DNA of 64,000 nt. It comes from Erigeron canadensis. Taxonomy: Eukaryota; Streptophyta; Magnoliopsida; Asterales; Asteraceae. The notes beneath the pieces were generated by a model. That model was not told the DNA's origin. It saw only the letters and a list, made by a program, of their open reading frames with translations, and did not search any database. The stretch covers positions 27,847,516 through 27,911,515 of the forward strand of contig NC_057766.1 in the NCBI RefSeq assembly GCF_010389155.1, read 5' to 3'. Numbering within the stretch: the first letter of the stretch is position 1; every line of letters begins with the position of its first letter. Shown here piece by piece: positions 13,101 to 24,542 of the stretch. A program made the translations under genes and the position numbers.

Positions 13101-13523
13101 GAGAATTTGGTCAGGGCGTCCATGGTGTTGTTCGGTGTTGAGGCTGTGTGAAACAATATCATCAATTTCGGGTCTTTTAAGCCAAGAGTTTGAAGAATCT
13201 GAAAGAGGAAGGACCAAAGTCTAAGTTTGAGGTGTTGAGAATCATGGGGCGGTGGTCTGAAAGTGAACGAGGAAGGGTTGTGAAAGCTGCTCCTGGCCAG
13301 GTATCCATGAAATTCGGTGAAACTAAAATTCTGTCTATCCTGCTCTTTTTCTTTCCATCGTCAGAAATATATGTGAACAGATTCCCATGCATCGTATATT
13401 CCAAGAGGCCGTTGTTGTGGATAAAGTCATTGAAAGAGTGGGCACACGAATCAACAAAGTTGGAGTTTACTCGTTCACAAGGCTCGCGAACCGAGTACAG
13501 TTCTAATCAACTGTACATGTTCT
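10138..13523 (-). mobile_element. 5'-truncated LINE (non-LTR retrotransposon) with 14-bp target-site duplication
   Basis: The element body is about 10152-13509, minus strand. ACTGTACATGTTCT occurs at 10138-10151 and again at 13510-13523, a perfect 14-bp target duplication. The poly(A) tail appears as a T-run at 10151-10162. Reading 5' to 3' on the minus strand: the C-terminal part of an endonuclease domain (SRIDRILVSPNF and LSDHRPM near 13210-13404); reverse transcriptase pieces (FLTGRNIIDGP near 12300, GMPQGDPLSPFLF near 12020, and the catalytic YADD at about 11870); then a zf-RVT domain with CLLCNSHDESVEHLFLHC in 10278-11531. It is 5'-truncated just inside the endonuclease region. Several frameshifts (near 13190, 12190 and a T-run at about 11960) break the frame, so this copy is dead. 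Confidence 0.95.
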
Positions 13524-14928
13524 AATCCAAATCCAAATCCAAAGTACAGTTTGAATATATGATTATACGGGTAACATATGAAAACATAAAAAATAATTTT
13601 TTTAACCATGAGATGATAACATGTAAAAAAATTAGGGGACAAGATTTGGAAAGAGAATTAGTGGATACCACATGTCACCTTCTTAATGTTTTAGAAAGAT
13701 TTATCATTTTTCATAAAAAAAATCAATGGTTAAAATTTAGAAAAAAAATTAAATAGAATTCACTTGTCATATTCCTTGTACTCCAAAGTCATTTTATCTC
13801 TCTATATATAGGGTAAGGTTCATTTGAGAAATATTTACATATGAACATAGGTAATTATAACTATAACTTGATAGTTCATATGTGAGCGAATATGTTCACA
13901 TGTACCATTCACATATGAACATCAAGTTATAATATAGAAGTTTTCATGATTCTTCCAATTCAAATGGTCCTCACATGAACCTTTATATATATATACACAC
14001 ATATAGATTTCTCTTATTTTGAAAACTAATTTTTTTGTAAGAACCATGAGAACTCTCAAATTATGTATTGGATCACATGGCTTTTTTTTGGTTATTCACA
14101 TGTGAAATGATATAAAAAGGTATGTTGTAAAAGAAACTTTTTAAAAAAAACCTTCAAAATAGTCTTTTGTGAACTTGTGAATGAATATGTTCACGTTTTC
14201 GTTCACATATTAACAAATAAATACATATAAGGTTTTGAAAAAACATTTTTCTACAACATGTATTTTTATAACGTTTCATAGATGAATAAAAAAAAAACAT
14301 GTGCTCCAACACATAAGAAATTTTAGCAAATCCAATATGAATATTTATATGTTAACATGAATAGTAAACTTTCTATAAATAGAAACATGTGTTCCAATAC
14401 ATAAGAAACTTTCTATAAATAGAACATGAATAGTAAACTTTTTAAATTTAGCAAATCGAAATTTTGCGGATGTCACAATATTATATATGCTAAATCAGAA
14501 AATAAAAGAATAAATTAGATAAAATAGTTCATATGACAAAGTTTAATTATCTTGATGTTGTATATTAATGGTTGTAGTTTTATATAGCTAAAATGCTTAT
14601 GCTTATAATAAATAAATGATGAGACTTTCATGGTGATAAAATGCTGATAAATAAATTAGATAAAATGCTTAATAAATAAATGATCATTGTGATAAGAATT
14701 AAAAAAATAAAAAAATGCAGGTAACTAAAATTTTCATATATCTGATCCTTTTTTTGTGTAATCATGTGAGACTTTCAAGGCTTATTTAGTTTCACATATT
14801 TATTAATTAAATGATAATTTATTAAAATACAAATATACCCTTTTATATAAAAGTTCTCATAGTTCTTGACATTTTTTTAATTTTCATTTTATCTTTTTAC
14901 TATATATATATATTATATATATCTTAGA
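13524..14928. other. AT-rich spacer containing a foldback repeat
   Basis: There is no gene. The segment from 13805 to 13985 repeats CATATGAAC/GTTCACATG-type words in both orientations. The main structured part is the foldback at 14062-14326, listed separately. The remainder to 14928 is AT-rich with short direct repeats (AATAGTAAACTTT twice near 14360-14440). Confidence 0.6.
14062..14326. repeat. Foldback (long inverted) repeat
   Basis: The left arm (14062-14160, with TATGTATTGGATCACATG, then a TTATTCA block, then ATGATATAAAAA) is matched in reverse complement by the right arm (about 14226-14326, with TTTTTATAACGTTTCAT, GATGAATAAA, then CATGTGCTCCAACACATAA). The arms flank about 65 bases that include AACTTGTGAATGAATATG. 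A partner copy lies at 17155-17345 with the central part inverted. This is typical of a MITE or foldback element. Confidence 0.7.
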
Positions 14929-17117
14929 TGTAACATCCCAAACTTTCCGTGTTTGACTATTTAACTTTTCCGTTAGTTAACGTTAGGATCGTTAAGTCTA
15001 TGTGTCCATATGTGATTAAATGCTTATATGTTTAGTGTGAAATGACTAATATGATGTTAATGAAAGTAATTAAAGTACCGTGATGTAATTAAATGCTTGC
15101 TACTGTGTTAAGTCTCCCGCTAGTGAATTATGCTAAGAAAGTTAAGTTTAGAAGTTGAGGGGCCCTAAGTATAAGATTAGGAGTTGATGGCCAGGGGTTA
15201 AGTGGCAATTAGGCATCCCTGATTGTCACAAATCAGTTCCATGTTTGAGATAAACCCTAGAGTCGATCCTCTCTCCCTTCCAAAAGCAATTATTCATCAA
15301 ATCCCTTCGTTTATTGGTGTTTCGAGCAAGTTTTGTTAGGAATTCTCATCCTCTTGATCATCTACAGGTAGAAAAGATGATTTTCACTTTGATTTGTGAT
15401 CCTATGGGTCGATCATATGAGTCTTGTTTCTAGTCTTAGGGTTTGGGATGGGATAATTGCAATTCGTTATCGATTCCGGGTCATTCGGGTGATCAAATTG
15501 AGTGGGTAATGTTTATGTTTGATTAAGGGATCAATTGATGGATTAAAGTCATCAATCATACCATAAAAGATGTTAATTTTAAGTCTCCAGATCGTTATTG
15601 GGTGTTAAGGTCGTTTAAGGATCGAATTGATGTTTGTAACAAAAGTCATATGCAGGTCGGGTAAACGTTGCGGTGCAACTTTAAAAGCTGCGACACACCT
15701 TAGGTCTGGGCAAATTTTCTGACTTCAATGTTGCGGCGCAACTTTCACTAGTTGCGGCACAACTTTGTCCAAGAGTCTTGTACACCTAGTTTAAGCTTAT
15801 ATGTTGGTTATATACTTGTTCTAGGTTGTCGGGAGTACTTAGCAAGCACTATAAGATACTCTTAACTTGTTGGTAAGCTATACCAAGGTAATATACACTA
15901 CTTTGACACGCTGAGGGTTCAACAAAAGCATGGTTTTCGTATTTTAACTTCCCTAATGATATCTTGTTTGCTTATGGGTATTCAGGGTTACACGGGAGGT
16001 GATATGGGCTATGTAATTGACCATTGAGACCTGAAATGCAGTCCCAATGATATGTGTTGTGATGTAATGAAATGTGACACATGTTGACGACTATTGAAAT
16101 GTGCATGATTGTATGGCTTGTTCATATAGTTCACTAGACTCTTTAAGTTGCCATGTCACGTGCATGTTTAAGGGCCTAAACGTAAAAGATGTATATTTGT
16201 TATGTTTAGGTAATGTGGACACCTAAACTATATGTAATATAAATTGAGCTCGTAAATGATGTGAAAGTGTTAAACTTAACCTGTACTTGCCCTTGCCCTG
16301 TGGGTGCGTATATGTAGTTGTTTGGGTGGCTTCTTGCAACATAATTAAGTGGTCGAGTATCTCCGGGTAGCGTGATTACCCACCAATGTCTTGAACATAC
16401 GGACTACTCCTGGATTGGTTTGCCATTCCTTAACGACACTGATGGACCGCTGAAAGGCTTATCCATCCAGTCGGGTGTGAGGTTCCTGTTAGGTCTTATG
16501 ACCGCCTATACACAAACTTACACCTTATATGATATGCGTGACTTATGTCACATCTGAAATGATGATATTTGTGATGATGAAAAGATGATTAGGCACAACT
16601 AGGATGAACGCTCCTACATGAATGATGTTTATGGCTATATGAGATGTTTGGTAATGATATGTGCTTTAATGATGAAATACAACTTTTATTAAGTTGTAAT
16701 TGGACAAATGTTTTTATAGTCATGTGTTATCTTACTTAGCTAATTCGTTAGCTAACACTTGTTTCCTGAAATGTGTTGTTCCCTCAAGTTTAGCAAGCTT
16801 TGAGTGTTGATGAATAAAGAGCGAGGCATGGGTAGATTGCTTGAGGATGATCATAGTTTACCCATAGTGGCTGTTCCTTTAGACCTTTGAATTTATGCTA
16901 AGATGTTTATGAATTGTATTGACTTGCGATCGGTTGTTTTATGTTGGACAACCGATGAATTTCCATTTAGACTTGTTTCGATGATGGCTAGTAACACCAT
17001 TTGATGAATAAACCATCCAAACTTTATTGGTTTGGACTTTTAAACGTTTATTCCGCTTCCTTTGACGCTGTTAGGCGAAATTTTTTGAAAATCCTTTTTT
17101 AAATGATGGGTGGTACA
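14929..17117 (+). mobile_element. Candidate solo LTR, about 2.2 kb
   Basis: The segment begins TGTAACATCCC and ends GGGTGGTACA, an imperfect inverted terminal pair of the TG...CA type seen in plant Ty3-like LTRs. The flanking five bases are TTAGA at the left and CTAGA at the right, a target duplication with one mismatch. No gag or pol is found inside. A 61-codon open frame at 16372-16557 is not a recognisable gene. The interior carries three near-palindromes of the form GTTGCGG(C/T)(G/A)CAAC at 15667, 15730 and 15751. Orientation is given as read. The strand of the parent element is not proven. Confidence 0.6.
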
Positions 17118-19508
17118 CTAGAGAACCCTTATTTTGAGAACCCATTTTTTGTAAGAACCTTAAAAACTCTTAAACTATGTATTGGATCACATGATTTTTT
17201 TTGTTCATTCATATATGAAACGTTATAAAAATATATGTTGCAAAAGAAAAAAAATTTCAAAACTTTATATATATATTTGTTTGTTTAATACATGTAAACA
17301 AAAACGTGAACATATTCATTCACAAGTTCACAAAAGGCTATTTTGAATGATGTAGCAATGGTGATGTGACATTTAACGGGGAATTGACGTTAAAAACTAA
17401 CAACGTTCCCTTTATTGCGAAAATTTTATAAATGGAATCCTCTAAATAAACGAAAACTAAATAAATTCTTTCTAATGGAAACTTTGTGTAAAAAGCTTAC
17501 ATTTTTATGGATTTTCCCCAAAAATTTATAATAAGTGTATTTCACTTTAATTACAGCCCTGAGATCTTTGTTTAGTAAAACCCCTTATATAAGAACTTGT
17601 ACATTTCAACCATTAATCACAGTGCATTACGTCGGTTATTATTTTTATCTGTTCAAAAAATATGGATAGATATTAGGGGCAAAGGATGTAATTGATTTAT
17701 TTCATCGGTTCCTTTCATTGACTTATCAGCATTTCTGTTCCCTTATACCATCATCTCCGACTTAATTTGGAAAGTAGCATCGGTTATATATAATATATAT
17801 ATATCGACTCTATTGTGTCGATGCTTATGAATGTTGGGAGCGAACTATGTGACCGTTTTTTCTCGGTTGTAGTGTCAAGAAAATCTTTGTCGGAAGCTGA
17901 TGCTCCTAATGTACATTCTTACTTTTTTTCCGATGAGATATGAAAACCCTTTAACTATTAAATATTGAAAGAAGGTAATTAAGTCATTAAATTTGATGAG
18001 GGACAATTTATGTCATTAGTTTACCTAATAAGAGATGGTTTATGCAAAAAATTCCAACGAGGGATGGTTAGTGAAAAATCCAATAAAGCATTATGTAAAT
18101 TACTCTTATTTTTATGAATTACGTTTTATGCTGTCAAACAAATTGGATTATAATCCATATCCATTCAAATTATAAGAGATTCTAATCCATTTAGATTTTA
18201 AATACTTTGACACATTTCAAAAATTTTAAAACAATTTTAAAAAAAAAGTCATCCTGCAATTAAACTACCATTGTGTAATGAAAAAATTGGACGCCTCAAT
18301 TAAAAAGTATAAAAATTATACGAGTGCCTGAAGAGTAGATAAAAAAGCATCTTCAATTGTAAAGTTATTTGTTAAAAGCTTTGTTAGCATTCGAGACACT
18401 ACGGTGACATCCAATTGAGCAGTATGCGGAGCTCGAACCACGTATGTTAGTGATGAAATCCAAGACCCTTGAAAACCTCTCTAATAATCCACTCCTATAA
18501 ATATAGAAAGTGGAATTTGAAACCTGATGAATTTTCCAAAGATCTATTAGACCTTATCAATAAGCCACCAACCCATTATTGTTTCAATTATTGCTTCAAT
18601 GATAAAATATATAAAATTGTCTTTTAAACATTTTTAACTTTTGAAACAAAGAAATAGAACGCTTAACTTTTTCAAAAACTTAAAATTTATTTAACCTATT
18701 GTTAAAATGTTTTTCACTCTGAATGAGGAAAAACTTGTGTAAAAATTTTTGTACATAAAAGAAGAGTTTTGTTAATGACAGTCTTTAGGGCTGTCAGTAT
18801 TAATTAATTTGATACATTAACATTTGTACTTTTTCTTGCGAAAATTCAGAGGGCAGTTATTTATAATTAAAGTACTACTTTTATACATGTAATAAGCTTT
18901 TTATACATGTAATAAGCTGTTAATGATAACCAGTAGGGGTCATTATCATTTTCCATAAAAGAAAGCTAAGACAAAATTTGTAAGAAATTCTATCGGAGGA
19001 AAGAGCTATGGGTAATGATAGACTTGTTAAAGCTACACAGGTACACGAGGTCATAAATTCTAAGAAAGCCTTTGCGATGTTAATAAAAAATTTCCGAAAA
19101 CAAGTTCTTAAAAAACACTCTTCGTAGAACATCAACAATAAACTTCGAAGATGACAAAAACAAATGTATAAAAAATATATTACTAGTTTGGCCCAATTTG
19201 ATTTGAATTTGCATATAAAGCATCAGAATTTCATATATTGGCAAGTTTTGATTGTGATATGAATTTACACTTTTGATAGTTTAGTATTGCAACACTAGAC
19301 TGAGTTCTTTAAAAATACAATCATTATCAAATCAAATCAAATAAGGTAGGAATTTATCAGCAAAATCATGCCTAGTTCATTTCCTTTCACAGCCCCTCTA
19401 TACATTAAGGAAAACAGAATTGTATTTATATGCAAAATATTGCAGCATAACTCTTAATAAAAAACATGGTCCATGAACTCACCCGTCCTTTGAAACCGTT
19501 GACACTGA
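17118..19508. other. Spacer with foldback partner copy and a SINE
   Basis: Bases 17155-17345 are the partner of the 14062-14326 foldback. Bases 17350-18390 and 18600-19250 are AT-rich without a gene. The last stretch is presumably the 3' region of helicase copy B: TTGCAACACTAGACTGAGTT at 19290 matches the equivalent position downstream of copy A (TTGCAACACTAGCCTGAGTT at 3169), which marks the edge of the duplicated block. Confidence 0.6.
18395..18580 (-). mobile_element. tRNA-derived SINE copy
   Basis: On the minus strand, box A-like GTGGCTTATTGATAAGG lies at 18552-18568 and box B-like GGTTTCAAATTCC at 18512-18524, a spacing expected of a pol III promoter. The body matches a second copy at 51826-52300 and a fragment at 53735-53830, for example the shared GGAGCTCGAA(C/T)CACGTATGTT. 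No target duplication was confirmed. Confidence 0.65.
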
Positions 19509-22500
19509 TCATGACAATGATGATGGTCCTGATGATTCCTGGTTCGTCGAGCTTAATGACTGATTTACCTCGGACCAGCTTGAATCAGTGTCCGAGTTTA
19601 TGGCATATGTAATTGGAAGCCTAAGATTCCTGTCAATACAATAAAACATTACATTTTTTAAGCTGGCCATATAACCAAATACTCGTAGTAAGTATACACA
19701 CATACGATTAAGATTCAAACTTACCCATCGATACATTTTTCTTTGCAGCGGCTCATCATACTTTCAGTATAATTCCCATAAACCTTTTCCACTAATATCT
19801 TTTTCTGTTCACCGATCTTAGAAGAAGGCAATATATCCCAGATTTTTAGCACCTGGATGCAAAGTGAACGTTGTACCACAATGTCTACAGCCCAAATCAA
19901 AGACAAGTCTTGTGTAACTTCGTATGTTTCTAGAATTAGACTTCTTTCTTCTATGTTTTTTTGGTAAAAGGGTTCACTTTGTTTAGACTTTGTGTCTTCT
20001 ATGTTTTTTCGGTAAATGGGTTCACTTTGTTTGCACTTTGTTTCTTCTATGTTCACTTTAGCATTTTCATCTTTTGCTGGTTGTTGCCAGATGCTGCAAA
20101 TCTTACCTACAAGGGAAGCAACTTGCTTATAAATCTCAAAGTTTGTGATTCTTGGAAATACTTCGGTCTCCACTTTAGTTCTAATTATTTCCTTTTGTGG
20201 TTGGTGCTGACCAAATGAAAGTATGTCATTTTGTGGTTGGCGCCGACCAAATGAAAGTATGTCCTTTTGTGGTTGGCGCCAACCAAATGAAAGTAAAACC
20301 ACACGAGAAACCACTTCCTCTTGAAGTTTGGGATCGGTGAATCTTGCAAATGTCTCCAAGAACGTGTCACTGAAATTTACCTACCATGGGCCAAAAACGA
20401 AAAAGATTTTCTTATTACTATACATGTGTACGAAAATATGACGAGTTGAGAAAAATAAATAATTAGAGTTAATTTGTGATGGCTACTAACAACGGTCTAC
20501 TTACCTTCCATCTGGCCTCGCTAAACAGTAACGACTCTGTATTGAATACGCTATCAAGTTGACGAAAATCATTTGTGGCAGCTTGAGCCAAGTTCAAACC
20601 ATCATTAGATATGCTACTATTATAGTCACATTCAGCCAAGTTTGATCCTTGTGTGGGTAGCCTATCATCAATGGTAGGTTGAGCCAAGGTTTCTGTGGCG
20701 GCTTGAGCAAATTCCGAGCCATGATTAGATGTGCTACTACCCGAGCCAGATTTAGCCAACTTTGATTTTCGTTTGGGTAGCCTATTGACCATGGCGGGCT
20801 GAGCCATGGTTTTGTCTTTTCTAGCATGGTAGAAACATCCGCGATTCTTGGCATCAACAACTAGGTTTTTCCAGATAGAACCACTATTCACTAAAGTTGG
20901 TTCATTCCCCAAAATCCAAAGACAGTATCTATATATGAGAGGATATCAGATCAAGTAGGAAAAATGAAAAGATCATGCAACTATAGAGAACACATACATA
21001 TTAAACTTATTGTTTATGTAAAGTAAAGTATATGATGGTTCTATTTCTCATTAATCAAGTCGCTATTAGTAAGGAGTCTAAGAGTTAAGAGTTATCAAAT
21101 TTATGAATGTTGAGTTAAATTGTGGCTTGCTGAAGAGGTTTGTTGAAGCCTATAAATTCGCAGCTTATGTAACTCAATGAGATATGAAAATGATATTATC
21201 GATTTATAAGTATTCTCTCCTTTCACTCTGTTTACTCTGCGTAAATTAATCAGGCTAACATAGAAGAAAAAAAGATGAGAAGAATAGCTAATATGCTTGT
21301 TACCTGGCTCGGGTCAAAGCCACATTCGCTCTTTGATGATTTGAAAGAAAACCAATAGACCCTTTCCCGTTACATCTCACTGTGGATATAATTATTACAT
21401 CTTCTTCACTCCCTTGAAAGCCATCAACCGACCGGACATTCACAATAAAGTACTTTTCATGGCCCATGTACGTTTTGCCAATTTGTTCCTGTATTGCATT
21501 TACCTGAGCCTTATATGGTGATATGCAACCAACACTTACCTTTCGTCTCTTTGTAACAGCTTCTGCAGACATAGCAAAAGGAGTTCAAAGACCGATAAAG
21601 AGGGAAAAAAAATAAGTAAAACGAAAGAAAGAGACGCAAGTACGTACCTTTAAAAAGTTTTGCAATTATTTCAGTAGCAACAGCCACTTCCTTGAGATTC
21701 TTCGTGCTCTGGTTCCTATCAAATTCTTCCTTTGCAGATGTTACATTTATAAACGAGTATGAGCCATACATAGATCCTTGAAGAAAACGCTTTCCATAAT
21801 TGCTGCTCTTGACATTTGCCCCATCCAAGATCTGATTGTTATAGAATTCCTTATTTGGAAATCGGCTTATGGTTGGATGCATCCGGTATTGTACATTAAG
21901 AAGGTGTTTCTTATGCCCTAGTAATACAAGCCTCTCAAACAAGCTCCTTCCAAATTCAGCCTCCTGGCACATCTACAAAAAACAGTAAATGTTAATACTA
22001 TTTTAACATGTGATCGACCATTCAAATATAACATGTATTAAAGAAGATCAAAACCTTGCTTTGAACCATGGCTGGGAGTTGTCTTTCATCACCAACTAGG
22101 ATAGCATGCCGAATGCCTTCGAGCTGCAAAGGTATCAGAGATTCACATTCCTTTAGCTGAGCAGCCTCATCGATCACAAGAAATTCCAAAGGTTTCTCTT
22201 TGCTAGTACGCAATTTTATGGAGCTTGATGCGGTGCAAAATATCAAAATAGCATTCGCCATACAAAAAAACTTAAGTACATGATGTCCCGTCAGTTCTGG
22301 AAGGCGAAGTGTGCCTCTAAGGTATTTAAGTATTTTGAGACTTGACATTCTGCAAGCATGTAAATCAGGAATTCCTTTTTTCCGGGCATCATTTAATCCT
22401 CTTAAAGCCTCTCTTAACCCTGCATTTTCCGCAACTATTTCTTTGAGTGATTGCTCAATAAGCCTAAGAGAACGGACTAGAAGAATCATTTGTTTAGCTG

Positions 22501-24542
22501 CCTCTACCGAAATCATAGATGTCGGCATATGTGTGTACAAGTTTTCAACACAAGATATAAGGTGATTTCCTAGAGACCTGAATCCATTTGTGACAAACTG
22601 CTCAAAAGTGAAGATCTTTACTTGAAAAGATTCTTTGTTTGGATTTCTGTTTGAATGCTGCTCATGTACCACAAGGTTCTTCCAGTTTTTCTCTTTCAGT
22701 GCTCTTTTTCTACGCAAGTCATTTGACTTTTCATCTGCTTTTTTCTCATCATTATCTCTTTGATTAGCCAAGTACAACCGGTACTGATCCTCAGGATCCT
22801 CAAGGAAACGAATCATCCACTCACTGGTACCTTTCCATCCTGAACAGGGGGCTAAACACTCAGAAAGACACTCAATACGGAAATTTAAGAATATATGTGA
22901 AAGATCTTTGTGATCGTCGATTGCCATTCTCTCCCTGTTTCCAAATAAAAGTATGTCTCCTAAACCATAGGTATCATGCGACAACGAGCCTCTTACTAGG
23001 CTCATAAGCCGTTTAGTGACTCCTAAGACTGCAATATTCGTAGGTGCACAAGTAACGGTTCTGCATTTTAATCCCAACAACATAAACAATAACGAGCCCG
23101 TAGTTTTAGTCTTTCCTGTCCCTGGAGGACCCCAAATTAACTTTGTTGTATTTCGATGTTGACAGCCACTTTCAGCAATGCAACTCAAAACAGCTGATTC
23201 TTGTGAACTATCAAGCTGGAAACTTTTGACATCTACCTTTATTTTCTGGAAACTCATGTCTCTGGTTTCATCAACAGAACATGAAGCACAAGGTTCTTCA
23301 ACCTGTTATTAAAGGTAGCAAACGATTTAAATATATTTCAAAAAATGTAAAAATTTGTAAAAAATATAAGGAAAATATCATTGCATTAATTCTTACACTA
23401 GGATTAACCCCCAGCAATGTTTTGATCAACTTGTTCTTGTCTCCATTTATCTTTGAATGAAGGGCTTCAGAGATGCGAATATTTGTTGTTAAGTTTGTAA
23501 GAAAAACAACAAAGCGTTTTGATTTTTGGCTTTTGTCTTCAAGAAGATCGAATGGTCTTGATGATAAGACAACAATCATAGATGGTGAGTTATCTATGTT
23601 TGTGCCCTTCAGTATAGCAATGGTGTAAGGCTTGTTTGGCCTCTTCAGATCATCAATAGATTTGGGCCTTACATCAGTGAAAGCAATAAGATCTCCACCC
23701 TGAGGTTCATAAGATCCTTCAAATTTACAAAGAATGACGGTATATAACAATTTTTTAGGATGCTTAAACCCTTTTGCCTTTTGCACTTTAACAATCTCTG
23801 CAGTAGGACAACGGCTAATTCCTTGTATATTTGAGCACAAGTCCGCACGTGTCTCCTCAAAAAGCAGATTAATGAATGACCTTTTATACTCGGTTACAGA
23901 TGAAAATGTCTTCGGAATCTCTGCTACCTTTTTGAATTTTGGCAATGGCAAGAACATAAGAAACATAAAACAAGAATTCAAGTACAAGGAAACAATTTTG
24001 TATAGAATCATCTTTGAGTGACTGCAAGTGGTTCTACCTCATATGGGCTAAAATTCAGCGAGAATAATAAATTTCTAGAACACACAAAAGAGATTGTTTA
24101 CCATCTAAGACCAAACGAAGATTCGTGATTTATTAAAAAACATTGCGTAATGACTCAAATGAGAACTACCAAAAGGAATAGTACTCATCTCTCAACTAGA
24201 ATTCTAATGAAGGACAGAGGCTTCAAAATTAGTGAATTCAATAAAGACGAACTACTTTAACCTATATCACTAATTAAAAGAAACTGTCAAGACAAGTTTA
24301 GCGACACACCTTACTAATGGTGACTTAATTAGCTTCGTGACTTTTACTCGGTATATGAAGAGTAAAACGGTACGCACCTTTTCCTTGTACAAATTCTGAT
24401 CGAGCACGTCATCAAGAGACCAAGAAAACACCTCATCAACCAACTCCTGAGGCTTGTTATCATGGTCAGTACTAGTAGGGGGGCGATTGCTCCGTGCTGG
24501 AAATCTATACATTGTCTTGAATTGTTCAATTTTTCTAAGCAA
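19509..24542 (-). CDS. SEN1/UPF1-like superfamily 1 helicase, copy B (8 exons)
   Basis: Exons on the minus strand: 24378-24542, 23397-23927, 22055-23302, 21648-21972, 21304-21562, 20505-20928, 19725-20380 and 19509-19629. Splice phases are identical to copy A, and the 3729-nt frame closes, giving 1242 residues. Motifs: Walker A GPPGTGKT (290-297), [12 protein letters not shown] (from 610), GDERQLP, intact QYRMHP (R at about 678), [10 protein letters not shown] (from 802) and NVALTRAR. All SF1B helicase motifs are intact, so ATPase/helicase activity is plausible. The extra length against copy A comes from an N-terminal extension and in-frame repeat gains in exons 6 and 7 of the C-terminal region. 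The start at 24542 is the longest choice; an internal ATG ten codons later is possible. Intron 5 is 375 bases against 101 in copy A. Confidence 0.9.
19947..20051 (-). repeat. 48-bp in-frame repeat in exon 7 of helicase B
   Basis: TCTTCTATG recurs at 19947, 19995 and 20043, a period of exactly 48 bases (16 codons). The two full units encode KNIE(D/E)-type segments followed by [14 protein letters not shown] residues. The third is partial. The unit is a multiple of three, so the frame is kept. Copy A lacks the expansion. Confidence 0.85.
20191..20298 (-). repeat. 36-bp in-frame triplicate repeat in exon 7 of helicase B
   Basis: Three head-to-tail 36-base units occupy 20191-20226, 20227-20262 and 20263-20298. 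Each contains TTTTGTGGTTGG followed by ACCAAATGAAAGTA. They encode three 12-residue units of the form LSFG(W/R/Q)(R/H)QPQ(K/N)(D/E)I. Copy A has a single related position ([13 protein letters not shown]). Confidence 0.9.

Noticed and set aside
16372..16557. Small protein of 61 residues within the candidate solo LTR
   Set aside because: No recognisable domain, inside repeat DNA, no start context or partner exon.
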